NCBI GenBank assembly: GCA_017649565.1
Contig: JAGCGO010000020.1
Location: 1-64,000 of the forward strand
DNA: 64,000 nt
DNA from: Fibrobacter sp.
GTDB taxonomy: Bacteria > Fibrobacterota > Fibrobacteria > Fibrobacterales > Fibrobacteraceae
Direction of reading: 5' to 3'
This document shows positions 8,362 through 16,111 of this stretch, one piece after another. Each line of letters begins with the position of its first letter. Positions within the stretch are counted from its first letter, which is position 1. A program made the translations under genes and the position numbers. A model generated the notes under the pieces. That model searched no databases and was not told the origin of the DNA. It saw nothing but the letters and a program-made list of their open reading frames with translations.

Positions 8362-9309
8362 GTGTCCAAACAAGAAAACGCCAAAGAACCGATTTGCCCC
8401 GACATGGGCTTGTTCTCGGCCATTTCCGACGAAATGCGCCTCAAAATCCTGCTGCTTCTCGACCAGGCCGAGTTCACGGTCAACGAGATCAAGGACATCC
8501 TGGACATTCACCAGAGCAATGCGAGCCGTCACCTGGCCAAGCTTTCGGCATGCAACCTGCTGAAGGACCGCCGCGACGGCATCAAGGCCTACTACGGCCT
8601 AAGCGACGACCTCTACCTGAGCCGCAGGATGCTCTCTGTCATCCGCGACGCCTACGAGGCCCTGCCCGACAAGGACATCGTCAAGTGCCGCGCAGCCCAG
8701 ATTCTGGAAGACCGCAACGACAAGACCAAGGGACAGATCCACAAGCTCGACCAGGCGGGCGGAAGCCTCAAGGCGCAGATAAGCCTGTTCGCCAAGCTCA
8801 TGTACCCCTTCGAAAACGTCGTGGACATCGGCTGCGGCGAAGGCGGCGACCTCACGCTCATGATGTCCGGACGCTGCAAGAGCGTGACCGCCATCGACTG
8901 CGACCCCAAGGTCATCAGCGGACTGCAGAAGACGCTCGCCCAGAAAGGCATCACCAACGTGAGCCCGAAGGTCGCCGAGATGACCCAGACCGGACTCCCC
9001 GAGAACTTTGCCGACCTCGTGCTGATGAGCCAGGTGCTGCACCACGCAAGCGACCCGCACCTCGCGCTCAAGGAAGCCGTCCGCATCCTGAAGCCGCACG
9101 GCACCCTCGCCCTCCTGGACCTGGCGCAGCACAAGGAAGAATCCTTCCGCACGACGCACGGGCACATCTGGCTCGGATTCGACAAGAACCAGATCGAATT
9201 CCTGCTCAAGGAGCTGAACTGCCGTACCCTCGTCTCCGAGATCATCCCCAGCGAGAACGAGGTCGACAAGAAGCTCCCCGTCATCTGCATGATTCTCGAG
9301 AAGCAATAG
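8362..9309 (+). CDS. ArsR-type HTH regulator fused to SAM methyltransferase
   Basis: This 315-residue protein has two parts. Residues 15-90 form an ArsR-like winged helix (SDEMRLKILLLL, then HQSNASRHLAKL as recognition helix). Residues about 150-270 form a class I methyltransferase with the SAM motif VVDIGCGEGG (153-162) and the later VLHHASDPHLALKEAVRILKPHG. Such fusions are known in bacteria and often sit in arsenic or methionine-related loci; the substrate is not clear here. The start is GTG, supported by AGGAG 6 nt upstream. It is divergent from the PAP2 gene with a 52-bp shared promoter region. Codon use is strongly GC-ending, like its neighbours. Confidence 0.82.
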   Translation: MSKQENAKEPICPDMGLFSAISDEMRLKILLLLDQAEFTVNEIKDILDIHQSNASRHLAKLSACNLLKDRRDGIKAYYGLSDDLYLSRRMLSVIRDAYEALPDKDIVKCRAAQILEDRNDKTKGQIHKLDQAGGSLKAQISLFAKLMYPFENVVDIGCGEGGDLTLMMSGRCKSVTAIDCDPKVISGLQKTLAQKGITNVSPKVAEMTQTGLPENFADLVLMSQVLHHASDPHLALKEAVRILKPHGTLALLDLAQHKEESFRTTHGHIWLGFDKNQIEFLLKELNCRTLVSEIIPSENEVDKKLPVICMILEKQ

Positions 9310-9388
9310 AATCCCATTTTTTTCGCTACCCCCTTGCTTTTTCAAAAAAAATCGAATAGATTAAAAGCAACAAGCTAAGGAGTCCCGC

Positions 9389-9499
9389 ATGGCTAAACTG
9401 ATCAAGTACATCGTATTCGCCGCAGTTTGCATCATTACGGCATTCGGAATCTACAACCTCATCAAGACCGCGAAGATTGACGAGAACACCATAGACTAG
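9389..9499 (+). CDS. 36-residue single-pass membrane peptide
   Basis: This short open frame begins MAKLIKYIVFAAVCIITAFG and ends KTAKIDENTID. It is a one-helix membrane peptide with a positive N-terminus and a charged C-terminus. A clear ribosome site, TAAGGAG, lies 6 nt before the ATG, and a rho-independent terminator follows 45 nt after the stop, so it looks like a complete small gene of its own. Upstream is an AT-rich stretch (9310-9380) that could hold its promoter. No homologue was recognised and the function is unknown. Confidence 0.65.
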   Translation: MAKLIKYIVFAAVCIITAFGIYNLIKTAKIDENTID

Positions 9500-9543
9500 C
9501 CCGGCGCACCCTGCGCTTTTCAGGCACAACCCTTTACGTCGCG

Positions 9544-9578
9544 AAGCCCGTTCCTTGGCGGGCTTTTCTTTTTTTTAT
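9544..9578 (+). terminator. Rho-independent terminator
   Basis: A 7-bp stem, AAGCCCG (9544-9550) with CGGGCTT (9559-9565), is followed by a long T-rich run. It separates the 36-residue gene from the YfhO gene, whose ATG lies only 11 nt after this element. Confidence 0.8.
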
Positions 9579-9588
9579 TTTATATTCC

Positions 9589-12378
9589 ATGAACTTTTTG
9601 CAAAAGAAACCCGTATTCTTCACGGCAGCAGCCGTGCTTTTCCTCGTAGTCCTCATGATTATCTTCAGGGACTTCGCGTTCGATCCGAACAAGCTCATGC
9701 TCAACAGCGACCAGCTGAACGGCATCGGCAGCCGCATCCTCCGCGCCGAGAACGTCGTGCTCACGGAATGGGACGACAGCCGCCTGGGCGGTGTCCCCAC
9801 CATTGACGCCCTGTTCGGCGATGCCTACCACCCGCTGGTCTGGGTGCAGTTCCTCACGGACCCGGCCCGCGCCGTCGGCATCAAGTTCATCCTGACAGTC
9901 TGGGTCGCCTTCATGAGCGCCATGCTCCTCGCCTGGAACCTGACCGGCAACCGCTGGTGGGGCGCCCTGCTCGGATTCCTCTACGCGCTTTCGCCCGAAT
10001 TCTTCACCTACCTTTACGGCGGACATGACGGCAAGATGATGGTGTTCGCCATCGCGCCGCTTGCGCTACTCGCCATCCGCAAGGTCGTCCGCGACGGGAG
10101 CCTCCCCTACATCGTAGTGCTCGCGCTTTCCATTACCTGGATGATTCTCGGCAGCCACCTGCAGCTCACCTACCTGTTCCTGTGGGGCGCAGGCCTCTAC
10201 ACCCTTTACGAAGTGGCGTTCCACTGCGACGGTCTCTCTACCCGCGGCAAGCGCCTGGGACTCGCCGCAGTCGGCCTTGCATTCGGCCTTGCGCTCAGCT
10301 GCTTCCAGCTTGTTCCGCCATACATGTACACCACCACGCAGTCTGTACGTGGCGAAGGCGACCATACCAACTACGGCCATGCAGTCAGCTGGTCTCTGCA
10401 CCAGGAAGAAATGGCCCAGATGCTCCTGCCCGGCTTCATAGGCGTCGACGTCTACGAGCAGGACCCCAACACGAACGACCTGAACGGCAGTTCCTTCGTG
10501 AACATCACCATGCAGGAATACCGCCAGATGGCCGAATCCGGCAGCCAGGGTTCGCCGTTCTACTGGGGACACAACAGCTTCAAGCTCGACCACAACAATG
10601 CGGGCGCGCTCCTCACGTTCCTCGGATTCCTCTGCCTGTTCCTCCCGGGCAAACGCCGCTGGGCTGCCTTCTGGGGACTCGGCGCGGTCGTGGCCCTCAG
10701 CTACGGCATGGGCGACCACTCCCCGTTCTTCAAGCTTTGGTATAACGTCCTCCCGGGCGTCAAGAACTTCCGCGCACCGGGCATGGCCCTGTTCTGGTTG
10801 CCGCTTTTGCTCGTGATGATGGCAGGTCCGGTCCTCAAGGCCCTCGCCGGCAACGACGAAACATCCTCCAACGACCGCCGCGCCCTCCTGCACGGCACGG
10901 CCATGTATGTCGTCCTCCTCACGCTCGCCGTGATCGCCCGCTTCTACTGGACAACGTTCATCGGCCCGGTGGGCTTCGCCGTGCTCCTCGTCTACGCATT
11001 CGCATGCCTCGGCGTCATGAGCCTCGACGACCAGGGCAAGGCATTTACCGTCAACAATTTTACCGACGCGTTCAAGTCCGGACTCCCGGGCACGCACCGC
11101 GCAGTCCAGGCCTGCGTCCTCGTCGGATTCGCCGTCATCGGCGTGTTCATGATGAGCGCACAGAACCTGCTGAACGATCCCGTCACGGCCCCCTACTTCA
11201 AGCCGCTGAACGAGACCGTGATGAACATGACCGCCGGCAAGGTGATTCCCGGCTTCATCCTGATCCTCGTCATCATCGCCGTCACGTGGGCGCTGACGAA
11301 GTGGAAGGGCACGACCCCTGCCAAGGCAGCCATCCTCGCCGTCGCCGCCGGCATCGAACTGTTCTTTATCGACGGTGCGTTCATACAGAACATCCCGGCA
11401 AACGAGTACCTGCAACCGGACAACGGAATCGTCAAGGCCATCAAGGCCCCGTTCGCCGCCGACACGCTCAACACGCCGCGCGTCCTCTCGCTTTCGCGCA
11501 GCAAGGCACTGGGTGCGAACGCCTTCCCGCAATACCACATGCGCAACGCCGACGGTTTCCACGATAACGAGCTCGCCACCTACCGCGCCTTCCGCGGTGG
11601 ACAGGGCAACTCGAACTACATGCTGAACATCAACGATCCTGAAGCGGCCCACCCGTTCATCGACCTCATGAACATCGGTGCGATCATCTTCGACAGCCGC
11701 CAGGGAACCACGTACATGCCTATCACGACCGCGATGGGCGAAGCCTACCTTTACGGTGAAGCCGTCACGATGAGCGACGAAGACGCCATCAAGACGTTGC
11801 AGACCCAGGCCGCCATCCGCAAGCCGAAAGCAGCGCAGAAAGAAGTAGCGGAACAGCCGGCCGAAAATACGGACGAAGCCGCCGCGGCCGTGACCGCGGA
11901 CAGCGCGGCCACGGACAGTTCCGTCGTGAAGACGGAACCGGACGCGCCCGAATTCGCCGACGAAGCCGGGAAGTTCTTCTACCGCGAAAAAGTCATCCTC
12001 TCCGAGAAGCCCGAGTTCGACGGCAAGGGCAGCGTCGCGGCGGCCGGCCCCATCCAGGGCAGCGCCAAGCTGGTCGAAAGCCCCAAGATGGACACGCAGG
12101 TGTTCAAGGTCAACGCGAGCCGCAAGGGCTTCATGGTTGTCGCAGGCAACTATCACCCCTACTGGAAGGCCTACGTGAACGGAAAGGAGACCAAGGTCTA
12201 CAAGGCATTCGGCACGCTCCGCGCCGTGGAAATTCCCGAAGGCGCCTCCGAAGTGCGCATGGAATACCGCAGCACGCCGTTCCACGCCTGCCTCAAGGTA
12301 AGCCTCGTCTTCGCCATCCTCCTCGTGGCTCTCGCCGCAGGCGTCATCGTGAAGGCGAAGGTCCTCGCCAAAAAATAG
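9589..12378 (+). CDS. YfhO-family multi-pass membrane protein (putative glycosyltransferase)
   Basis: This 929-residue protein has about a dozen hydrophobic helices and the YfhO layout: an N-terminal membrane helix, a loop with an early acidic pair (EWDDSRLGG), and helices including GGHDGKMMVFAIAPLALLAIRK. A large periplasmic part ends in the YfhO hallmark GNYHPYWKAYVNGKETKV before a last helix. The family is thought to use lipid-linked sugars in decorating the cell envelope; direct evidence for this member is lacking. Residues about 745-790 are an Ala/Glu-rich low-complexity insert (EVAEQPAENTDEAAAAV) in the soluble part. The ATG follows directly after the previous terminator, so promoter placement is tight. 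Confidence 0.8.
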   Translation: MNFLQKKPVFFTAAAVLFLVVLMIIFRDFAFDPNKLMLNSDQLNGIGSRILRAENVVLTEWDDSRLGGVPTIDALFGDAYHPLVWVQFLTDPARAVGIKFILTVWVAFMSAMLLAWNLTGNRWWGALLGFLYALSPEFFTYLYGGHDGKMMVFAIAPLALLAIRKVVRDGSLPYIVVLALSITWMILGSHLQLTYLFLWGAGLYTLYEVAFHCDGLSTRGKRLGLAAVGLAFGLALSCFQLVPPYMYTTTQSVRGEGDHTNYGHAVSWSLHQEEMAQMLLPGFIGVDVYEQDPNTNDLNGSSFVNITMQEYRQMAESGSQGSPFYWGHNSFKLDHNNAGALLTFLGFLCLFLPGKRRWAAFWGLGAVVALSYGMGDHSPFFKLWYNVLPGVKNFRAPGMALFWLPLLLVMMAGPVLKALAGNDETSSNDRRALLHGTAMYVVLLTLAVIARFYWTTFIGPVGFAVLLVYAFACLGVMSLDDQGKAFTVNNFTDAFKSGLPGTHRAVQACVLVGFAVIGVFMMSAQNLLNDPVTAPYFKPLNETVMNMTAGKVIPGFILILVIIAVTWALTKWKGTTPAKAAILAVAAGIELFFIDGAFIQNIPANEYLQPDNGIVKAIKAPFAADTLNTPRVLSLSRSKALGANAFPQYHMRNADGFHDNELATYRAFRGGQGNSNYMLNINDPEAAHPFIDLMNIGAIIFDSRQGTTYMPITTAMGEAYLYGEAVTMSDEDAIKTLQTQAAIRKPKAAQKEVAEQPAENTDEAAAAVTADSAATDSSVVKTEPDAPEFADEAGKFFYREKVILSEKPEFDGKGSVAAAGPIQGSAKLVESPKMDTQVFKVNASRKGFMVVAGNYHPYWKAYVNGKETKVYKAFGTLRAVEIPEGASEVRMEYRSTPFHACLKVSLVFAILLVALAAGVIVKAKVLAKK

Positions 12379-12380
12379 GA

Positions 12381-12470
12381 GCCAGGAATTTCTTCCTGGC
12401 CACTATCTAAAAATATTTTTTGAATCTTTTTAGATCATATGAACTGCCGCTCAGCGACAGTTCTTTTTTT
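12381..12470 (+). terminator. Two hairpins between convergent genes
   Basis: The first is GCCAGGAA/TTCCTGGC (12381-12400) without an immediate T-run. The second is GAACTG...CAGTTC (12441-12463) with an inner CGC/GCG stem, followed by seven T. The second is the likelier terminator for the YfhO gene. Confidence 0.7.
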
Positions 12471-13455
12471 ACAGGGACTTCATGCCGTTTACAATGACCT
12501 TGACAGCGGAACGAACCAGTTCGTCGGCCATGGCATTGTCTTCTTCTTCGGAACCGCTTCTCCTGGGGAGGATCTTCTTTTCTTCCTGCATGTCAAGAAT
12601 CATCCGCTTGATGCAGTAGATGTCGTAATCGACCGCTTCGGAATACTTGTTGAAATCGAACGTACGGTCGGCATTCTTGTCGTCCTGGTAATCAGCGAAC
12701 GCATCATGGCAGTCATCCTCGTCGTAAGCGAGACGGAGCGTAAACTTGATGTTGCAGGAGCTGTCGTCGTAGCCGAGCGTAATCGTGCCCGAGCTCTTGG
12801 TGAAGTTGTTCATGCCGATAGAGACATCCCCGTTATACATGGTCAGCTTGTTGCACTTGGGAGCGCGCAGGTCGTCAAGCATCTGCTTCTCGTCGAAATG
12901 CCTGTCGTTTTCGGGCTGGAACATCATGTAGAACTTGGCCAAGGCAGAGTCGGCCTGTTCAATGGACTTGTTCTTTTTCATCAGCTGGTGCAACAGGGAC
13001 GTGGCAAAGCAGCTGCCCTCGTAGCGGAACACCTCTTCGACGACTCCGCTCTTGAGGAAGCGCTTGGCATTCAAGATGTTCTGGTCAACAGCCTTGGGTT
13101 CGGACCACAAACCGGCAGGGAAAGACTTGCCGCCGTCGTAGTCGTACTTGCTCCAGTTATACTCGCGCAGGGGGCGGATCGAGGCGATATCGCCATTGCG
13201 GTAGGCCTTCATCGAGTCGGCCTCCTCGCCTTCCTCGTTCCACGCGACATAGCCGAGCGTACTCGCCTTGCATTCCGGCGGCGTAATCACGAGCAAGGAA
13301 TCCTTGGAATGGTAGTAGTAGTTCGCCTTGCTCAGCACCATTTCGAAGTCATCATCGAAATCGATGTGCGACGTAGAGTCGTCTCCGCAGGCGGATAGAG
13401 TAGACAATCCGGCAGCGCATGCCGAAATGGTCAAGATTTTTATGAACGTTTTCAT
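12469..13455 (-). CDS. Secreted lipoprotein of unknown function
   Basis: This 328-residue lipoprotein has a signal peptide with the lipobox LSAC followed by GDDSTSH. No known domain was recognised. The body is rich in Asp, Lys and Tyr and has four to six cysteines (PPECKAS, GSCFATS, APKCNKL, SSCNIKF, YCIKRM) that may pair after export. The ATG at 13455 is chosen because GAGGTGA lies 6 nt upstream; a GTG three codons earlier overlaps that ribosome site. It lies just downstream of the ZnuA-like gene (23 nt) on the same strand and is probably cotranscribed with it. Confidence 0.75.
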   Translation of the reverse strand: MKTFIKILTISACAAGLSTLSACGDDSTSHIDFDDDFEMVLSKANYYYHSKDSLLVITPPECKASTLGYVAWNEEGEEADSMKAYRNGDIASIRPLREYNWSKYDYDGGKSFPAGLWSEPKAVDQNILNAKRFLKSGVVEEVFRYEGSCFATSLLHQLMKKNKSIEQADSALAKFYMMFQPENDRHFDEKQMLDDLRAPKCNKLTMYNGDVSIGMNNFTKSSGTITLGYDDSSCNIKFTLRLAYDEDDCHDAFADYQDDKNADRTFDFNKYSEAVDYDIYCIKRMILDMQEEKKILPRRSGSEEEDNAMADELVRSAVKVIVNGMKSL

Positions 13456-13478
13456 CGGATTCACCTCGGCAAAAATGA

Positions 13479-14405
13479 TTACTTCTTCTTGAGTCTCGGA
13501 TTCATCGTCGGATCAGAAAGGGCCTTCTTCAACCTTTCTTCCGCAATTTCATTGAAAGCCGCCGTAATGGCCTTCGCGTTTTCATTGAAGTTATAGCAGA
13601 GGAGTTCCTGGACCACAACCTTCGCATCCAGTTCCTTCTTGATCTTCGCGATAGCCTCTTGACTGAACTGGGGCGTCACGATAACCACGCGGGCTCCGTT
13701 CTTGCGTCCCGTTTCGATAATGCTTTCCACATCCTTCGCTGTCGGTGCATTCCAGGAGATGTTCACGGGCAGCTGCTTCACGCCATAGTCTTGCGCAAAA
13801 TAACCATACCGCGGATAGGGCACGACAACCGCCCTGAGATTTTCCGGCAACTTCAACACGGTTTTCTTCAGATTCTCATCGGAACGGTTGAGGCGTTGCA
13901 ATATGCGGGAAAGTTTCACCACAAAGAAGTCGGTATGCTCAGGCATGATTTCGGACAGGGCCACGCGCACGCTCGAAGCGAGCTTGGCCATCTGCTTTGG
14001 CGATGTCCATATATTGGGATCGAAAGCGGGAGCCCCGAAATTACGCCAGACAACGCCCGAAGAAATGTCGACAACACGAATCGATTTCTTAAGTTCCTTG
14101 AAACGCGGGAACCAGGCGGCATCCCTACCGGAGCCATCCGTAAAGTAGACGTCGGCCCTGGAAAATTCCTTGAGTTCATCGGCCTTGGGAACATACTTGT
14201 CCAGGTCTGTCCCGGAAGGAAGCAGGGTCACCACCTCGACCTTGTCACCACCGATCGCATCGACGATATATGCATACGGGGCATACGAAACCGCGATGAC
14301 CATCTTGTTGCTGGCAGCAACAGAGACGGCGGCCACAAGAGAAAAGACTAAAGCGACCTTGGCAAAAACAGCTATACTGAATGCTTTTTTAAAAATAGAC
14401 GGCAT
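13479..14405 (-). CDS. ZnuA/TroA-like periplasmic binding protein lacking metal ligands
   Basis: This 308-residue exported protein has the fold signature of metal-binding cluster 9 proteins: VIAVSYAPYAYIVDAIGGD, GTDLDKYVP, FDPNIWTSP, YGYFAQDYGV and VTPQFSQEAIAKI. In true zinc or manganese binders these positions read DPH, DPHxW and HDAxGYF. Here the three histidines are replaced by Asp69, Asn131 and Tyr197. No permease or ATPase gene is adjacent. The ATG overlaps the TGA of the upstream HAD gene (TGATG), so the two are translationally coupled, and a lipoprotein follows. It may bind something other than zinc, or act in sensing or adhesion. The family is clear; the ligand is unknown. Confidence 0.75.
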   Translation of the reverse strand: MPSIFKKAFSIAVFAKVALVFSLVAAVSVAASNKMVIAVSYAPYAYIVDAIGGDKVEVVTLLPSGTDLDKYVPKADELKEFSRADVYFTDGSGRDAAWFPRFKELKKSIRVVDISSGVVWRNFGAPAFDPNIWTSPKQMAKLASSVRVALSEIMPEHTDFFVVKLSRILQRLNRSDENLKKTVLKLPENLRAVVVPYPRYGYFAQDYGVKQLPVNISWNAPTAKDVESIIETGRKNGARVVIVTPQFSQEAIAKIKKELDAKVVVQELLCYNFNENAKAITAAFNEIAEERLKKALSDPTMNPRLKKK

Positions 14406-15202
14406 CAAATGTTTCCTTTAAAGAAGGCGTCAAAATCAATTTCACTGACATTGTCCACGACAAATTCGGGCTTTTGCGCAAGGGCATCGACGTCGGCACG
14501 CTTGGTCTCGCCGCATAACGGCAGTACAAAACGGCAACCGGCACGCTTGGCCAGTTCAAAGTCCGTGTACAGGCGGTCTCCGACAAAAAGGACCTCTTCC
14601 GGTTCATAACGGCCCAGTACGCCAGCAAGCATTGCCGGGTTCGGCTTTCCGAAGCAGCGCTGCGGTTCCTTGCCGTAGGCCGCCTTGAGCAGAGCCATGA
14701 AGCTTCCGATATCCGGGACCGGTCCCCTCTCGTCGGGGCAGACAAAGTCCGAATGCGTCACCCAGAACGGAACGCCGCGCTGCACCCTGAAAGACAGTTC
14801 GCAAAGTTCGCGGTAGTCAAAAGAATTGTGATAGGCAATCAGGACAAGCTCGGTATCTTCGACAGACGGGTTCAGGTTAAGGGACGGATCCTGGGCAGCG
14901 AACCATTCGAAGACTTCCGGATTCGCAAAGAAGAACACGTTCTTTATGCCTTTCGCATGGATGGCGTCAAGGGAAAGATACAGGGCCGAAATGATAGCTC
15001 CGTCACGCAGCGGGAGTCCCATGCAATTCAAGCGGTTCTCGTAAAATACGGGGGACTTGCTGGTATTGTTGCTCAAGTAATAGACCGGCACCGAACGGGC
15101 AACGCGACAAACCGTCTCGACCGCTCCGGGATAGGGACGCCCGCTCAAGTAGAGCGTTCCGTCCAAGTCAAAAACAACGGTCTTAACAGGCTTGTGCAAC
15201 AT
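14405..15202 (-). CDS. HAD-superfamily phosphatase (NagD/p-nitrophenylphosphatase-like)
   Basis: This 265-residue enzyme shows the HAD motifs in order: VFDLDGTLYLSG (motif I, nucleophile and acid Asp), YLSNNTSK (motif II), FGKPNPAML (motif III Lys) and VGDRLYTDFELAKRAG (motif IV). The large cap between motifs II and III places it with NagD-like class IIA enzymes that dephosphorylate small sugar or nucleotide phosphates. The start could be ATG at 15202 or GTG at 15238; neither has a good ribosome site. It is divergent from rsmE and coupled to the ZnuA-like gene downstream. Confidence 0.8.
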   Translation of the reverse strand: MLHKPVKTVVFDLDGTLYLSGRPYPGAVETVCRVARSVPVYYLSNNTSKSPVFYENRLNCMGLPLRDGAIISALYLSLDAIHAKGIKNVFFFANPEVFEWFAAQDPSLNLNPSVEDTELVLIAYHNSFDYRELCELSFRVQRGVPFWVTHSDFVCPDERGPVPDIGSFMALLKAAYGKEPQRCFGKPNPAMLAGVLGRYEPEEVLFVGDRLYTDFELAKRAGCRFVLPLCGETKRADVDALAQKPEFVVDNVSEIDFDAFFKGNI

Positions 15203-15260
15203 ACGTAAAAAATAACTAATTTCACGATTCGAGACCACAAAGTTTTTCTACCTTAGGGGC

Positions 15261-15965
15261 ATGAAGTCCCCCGATAGCCATTTCTACCTTTCCCCCATCG
15301 CAGTCGGCCGCAACACGCTCGACGAGAACGAAAGCAGTCACGCCGTCCGCGTGTGCCGCGCCACCGAAGGCGACACGCTGCAACTCTGCGACGGGCTCGG
15401 GCATTTCGCCGATGCGACGATCGTCCGCGCCGACCCCAAGGCATGCGAGGTGGAGGTATCCGAAATCGTCACGGCATCGGATGAGCGGCCCAAGGTATCG
15501 CTGGGCATCGCCTGCCTCAAGGACGACGCGCTGGAAGAGGTGGTTTTCCATGCAGCACAGACAGAAATTGACAGAATTGTTTTCCTCCGCACGGACTTTT
15601 CGCAAGAACCCAAGAACTCCGACCTCCACAAGACCGTCCACAGGGCGGAATTGAAGAGTCTGGTCAGCCTGAAGCAGTCCAAGAAGCCCTGGCTCACGCA
15701 AATCGAAGGTCCGATTTCGCTCGACGAATGGCTCAAAGGCTACAAAGGCGACATCATCCTCTGCGACGAGAACGGATCCCCGTTCCCCGAGGAAATCGAG
15801 AACGAGACCACGCTGCTTGTCGGCCCCGAAGGCGGGTTCTCCCCCCGCGAAATCGAGCTGCTCAAGGCCCTGGGAAACAGGACACGACTACTCGGCCTCG
15901 GCAAGACGAGACTGCGTGCACGCACCGCCGCGATAGTCGCTCTCGGCAAGGTCGCCTGCATCTAA
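15261..15965 (+). CDS. rsmE: 16S rRNA m3U1498 methyltransferase
   Basis: This 234-residue SPOUT-class enzyme methylates N3 of U1498 of 16S rRNA. The N-terminal PUA-like barrel contains SHAVRVCRATEGDTLQLCDG. The C-terminal knotted domain has LLVGPEGGFSPREIE and LGKTRLRARTAAIVALGKV, which form the SAM-binding trefoil knot. Length is slightly below the usual 240-250. The ATG is 4 nt after TACCTTAG, which could be part of a short-leader promoter, although AGGGG could also serve as a weak ribosome site. Confidence 0.9.
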   Translation: MKSPDSHFYLSPIAVGRNTLDENESSHAVRVCRATEGDTLQLCDGLGHFADATIVRADPKACEVEVSEIVTASDERPKVSLGIACLKDDALEEVVFHAAQTEIDRIVFLRTDFSQEPKNSDLHKTVHRAELKSLVSLKQSKKPWLTQIEGPISLDEWLKGYKGDIILCDENGSPFPEEIENETTLLVGPEGGFSPREIELLKALGNRTRLLGLGKTRLRARTAAIVALGKVACI

Positions 15966-16111
15966 AAACTGCCCTTTTTCTGCGAAAATTAGCTTTATAT
16001 CCCAATTTTCCTATTTTTTTCGTACTTTTGTAAAAAAGTGGTTACATTTTGGAATATTATATATAGATTCAAAATGTACCCCCAATAAAGTGGTGTGAAA
16101 GGGATAGAAAA

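Noticed and set aside
10066-12285. 739-codon open frame opposite the YfhO gene
   Set aside because: It is a His/Glu/Arg-rich composition artefact of GC3-rich coding DNA on the other strand, with no recognisable motif.
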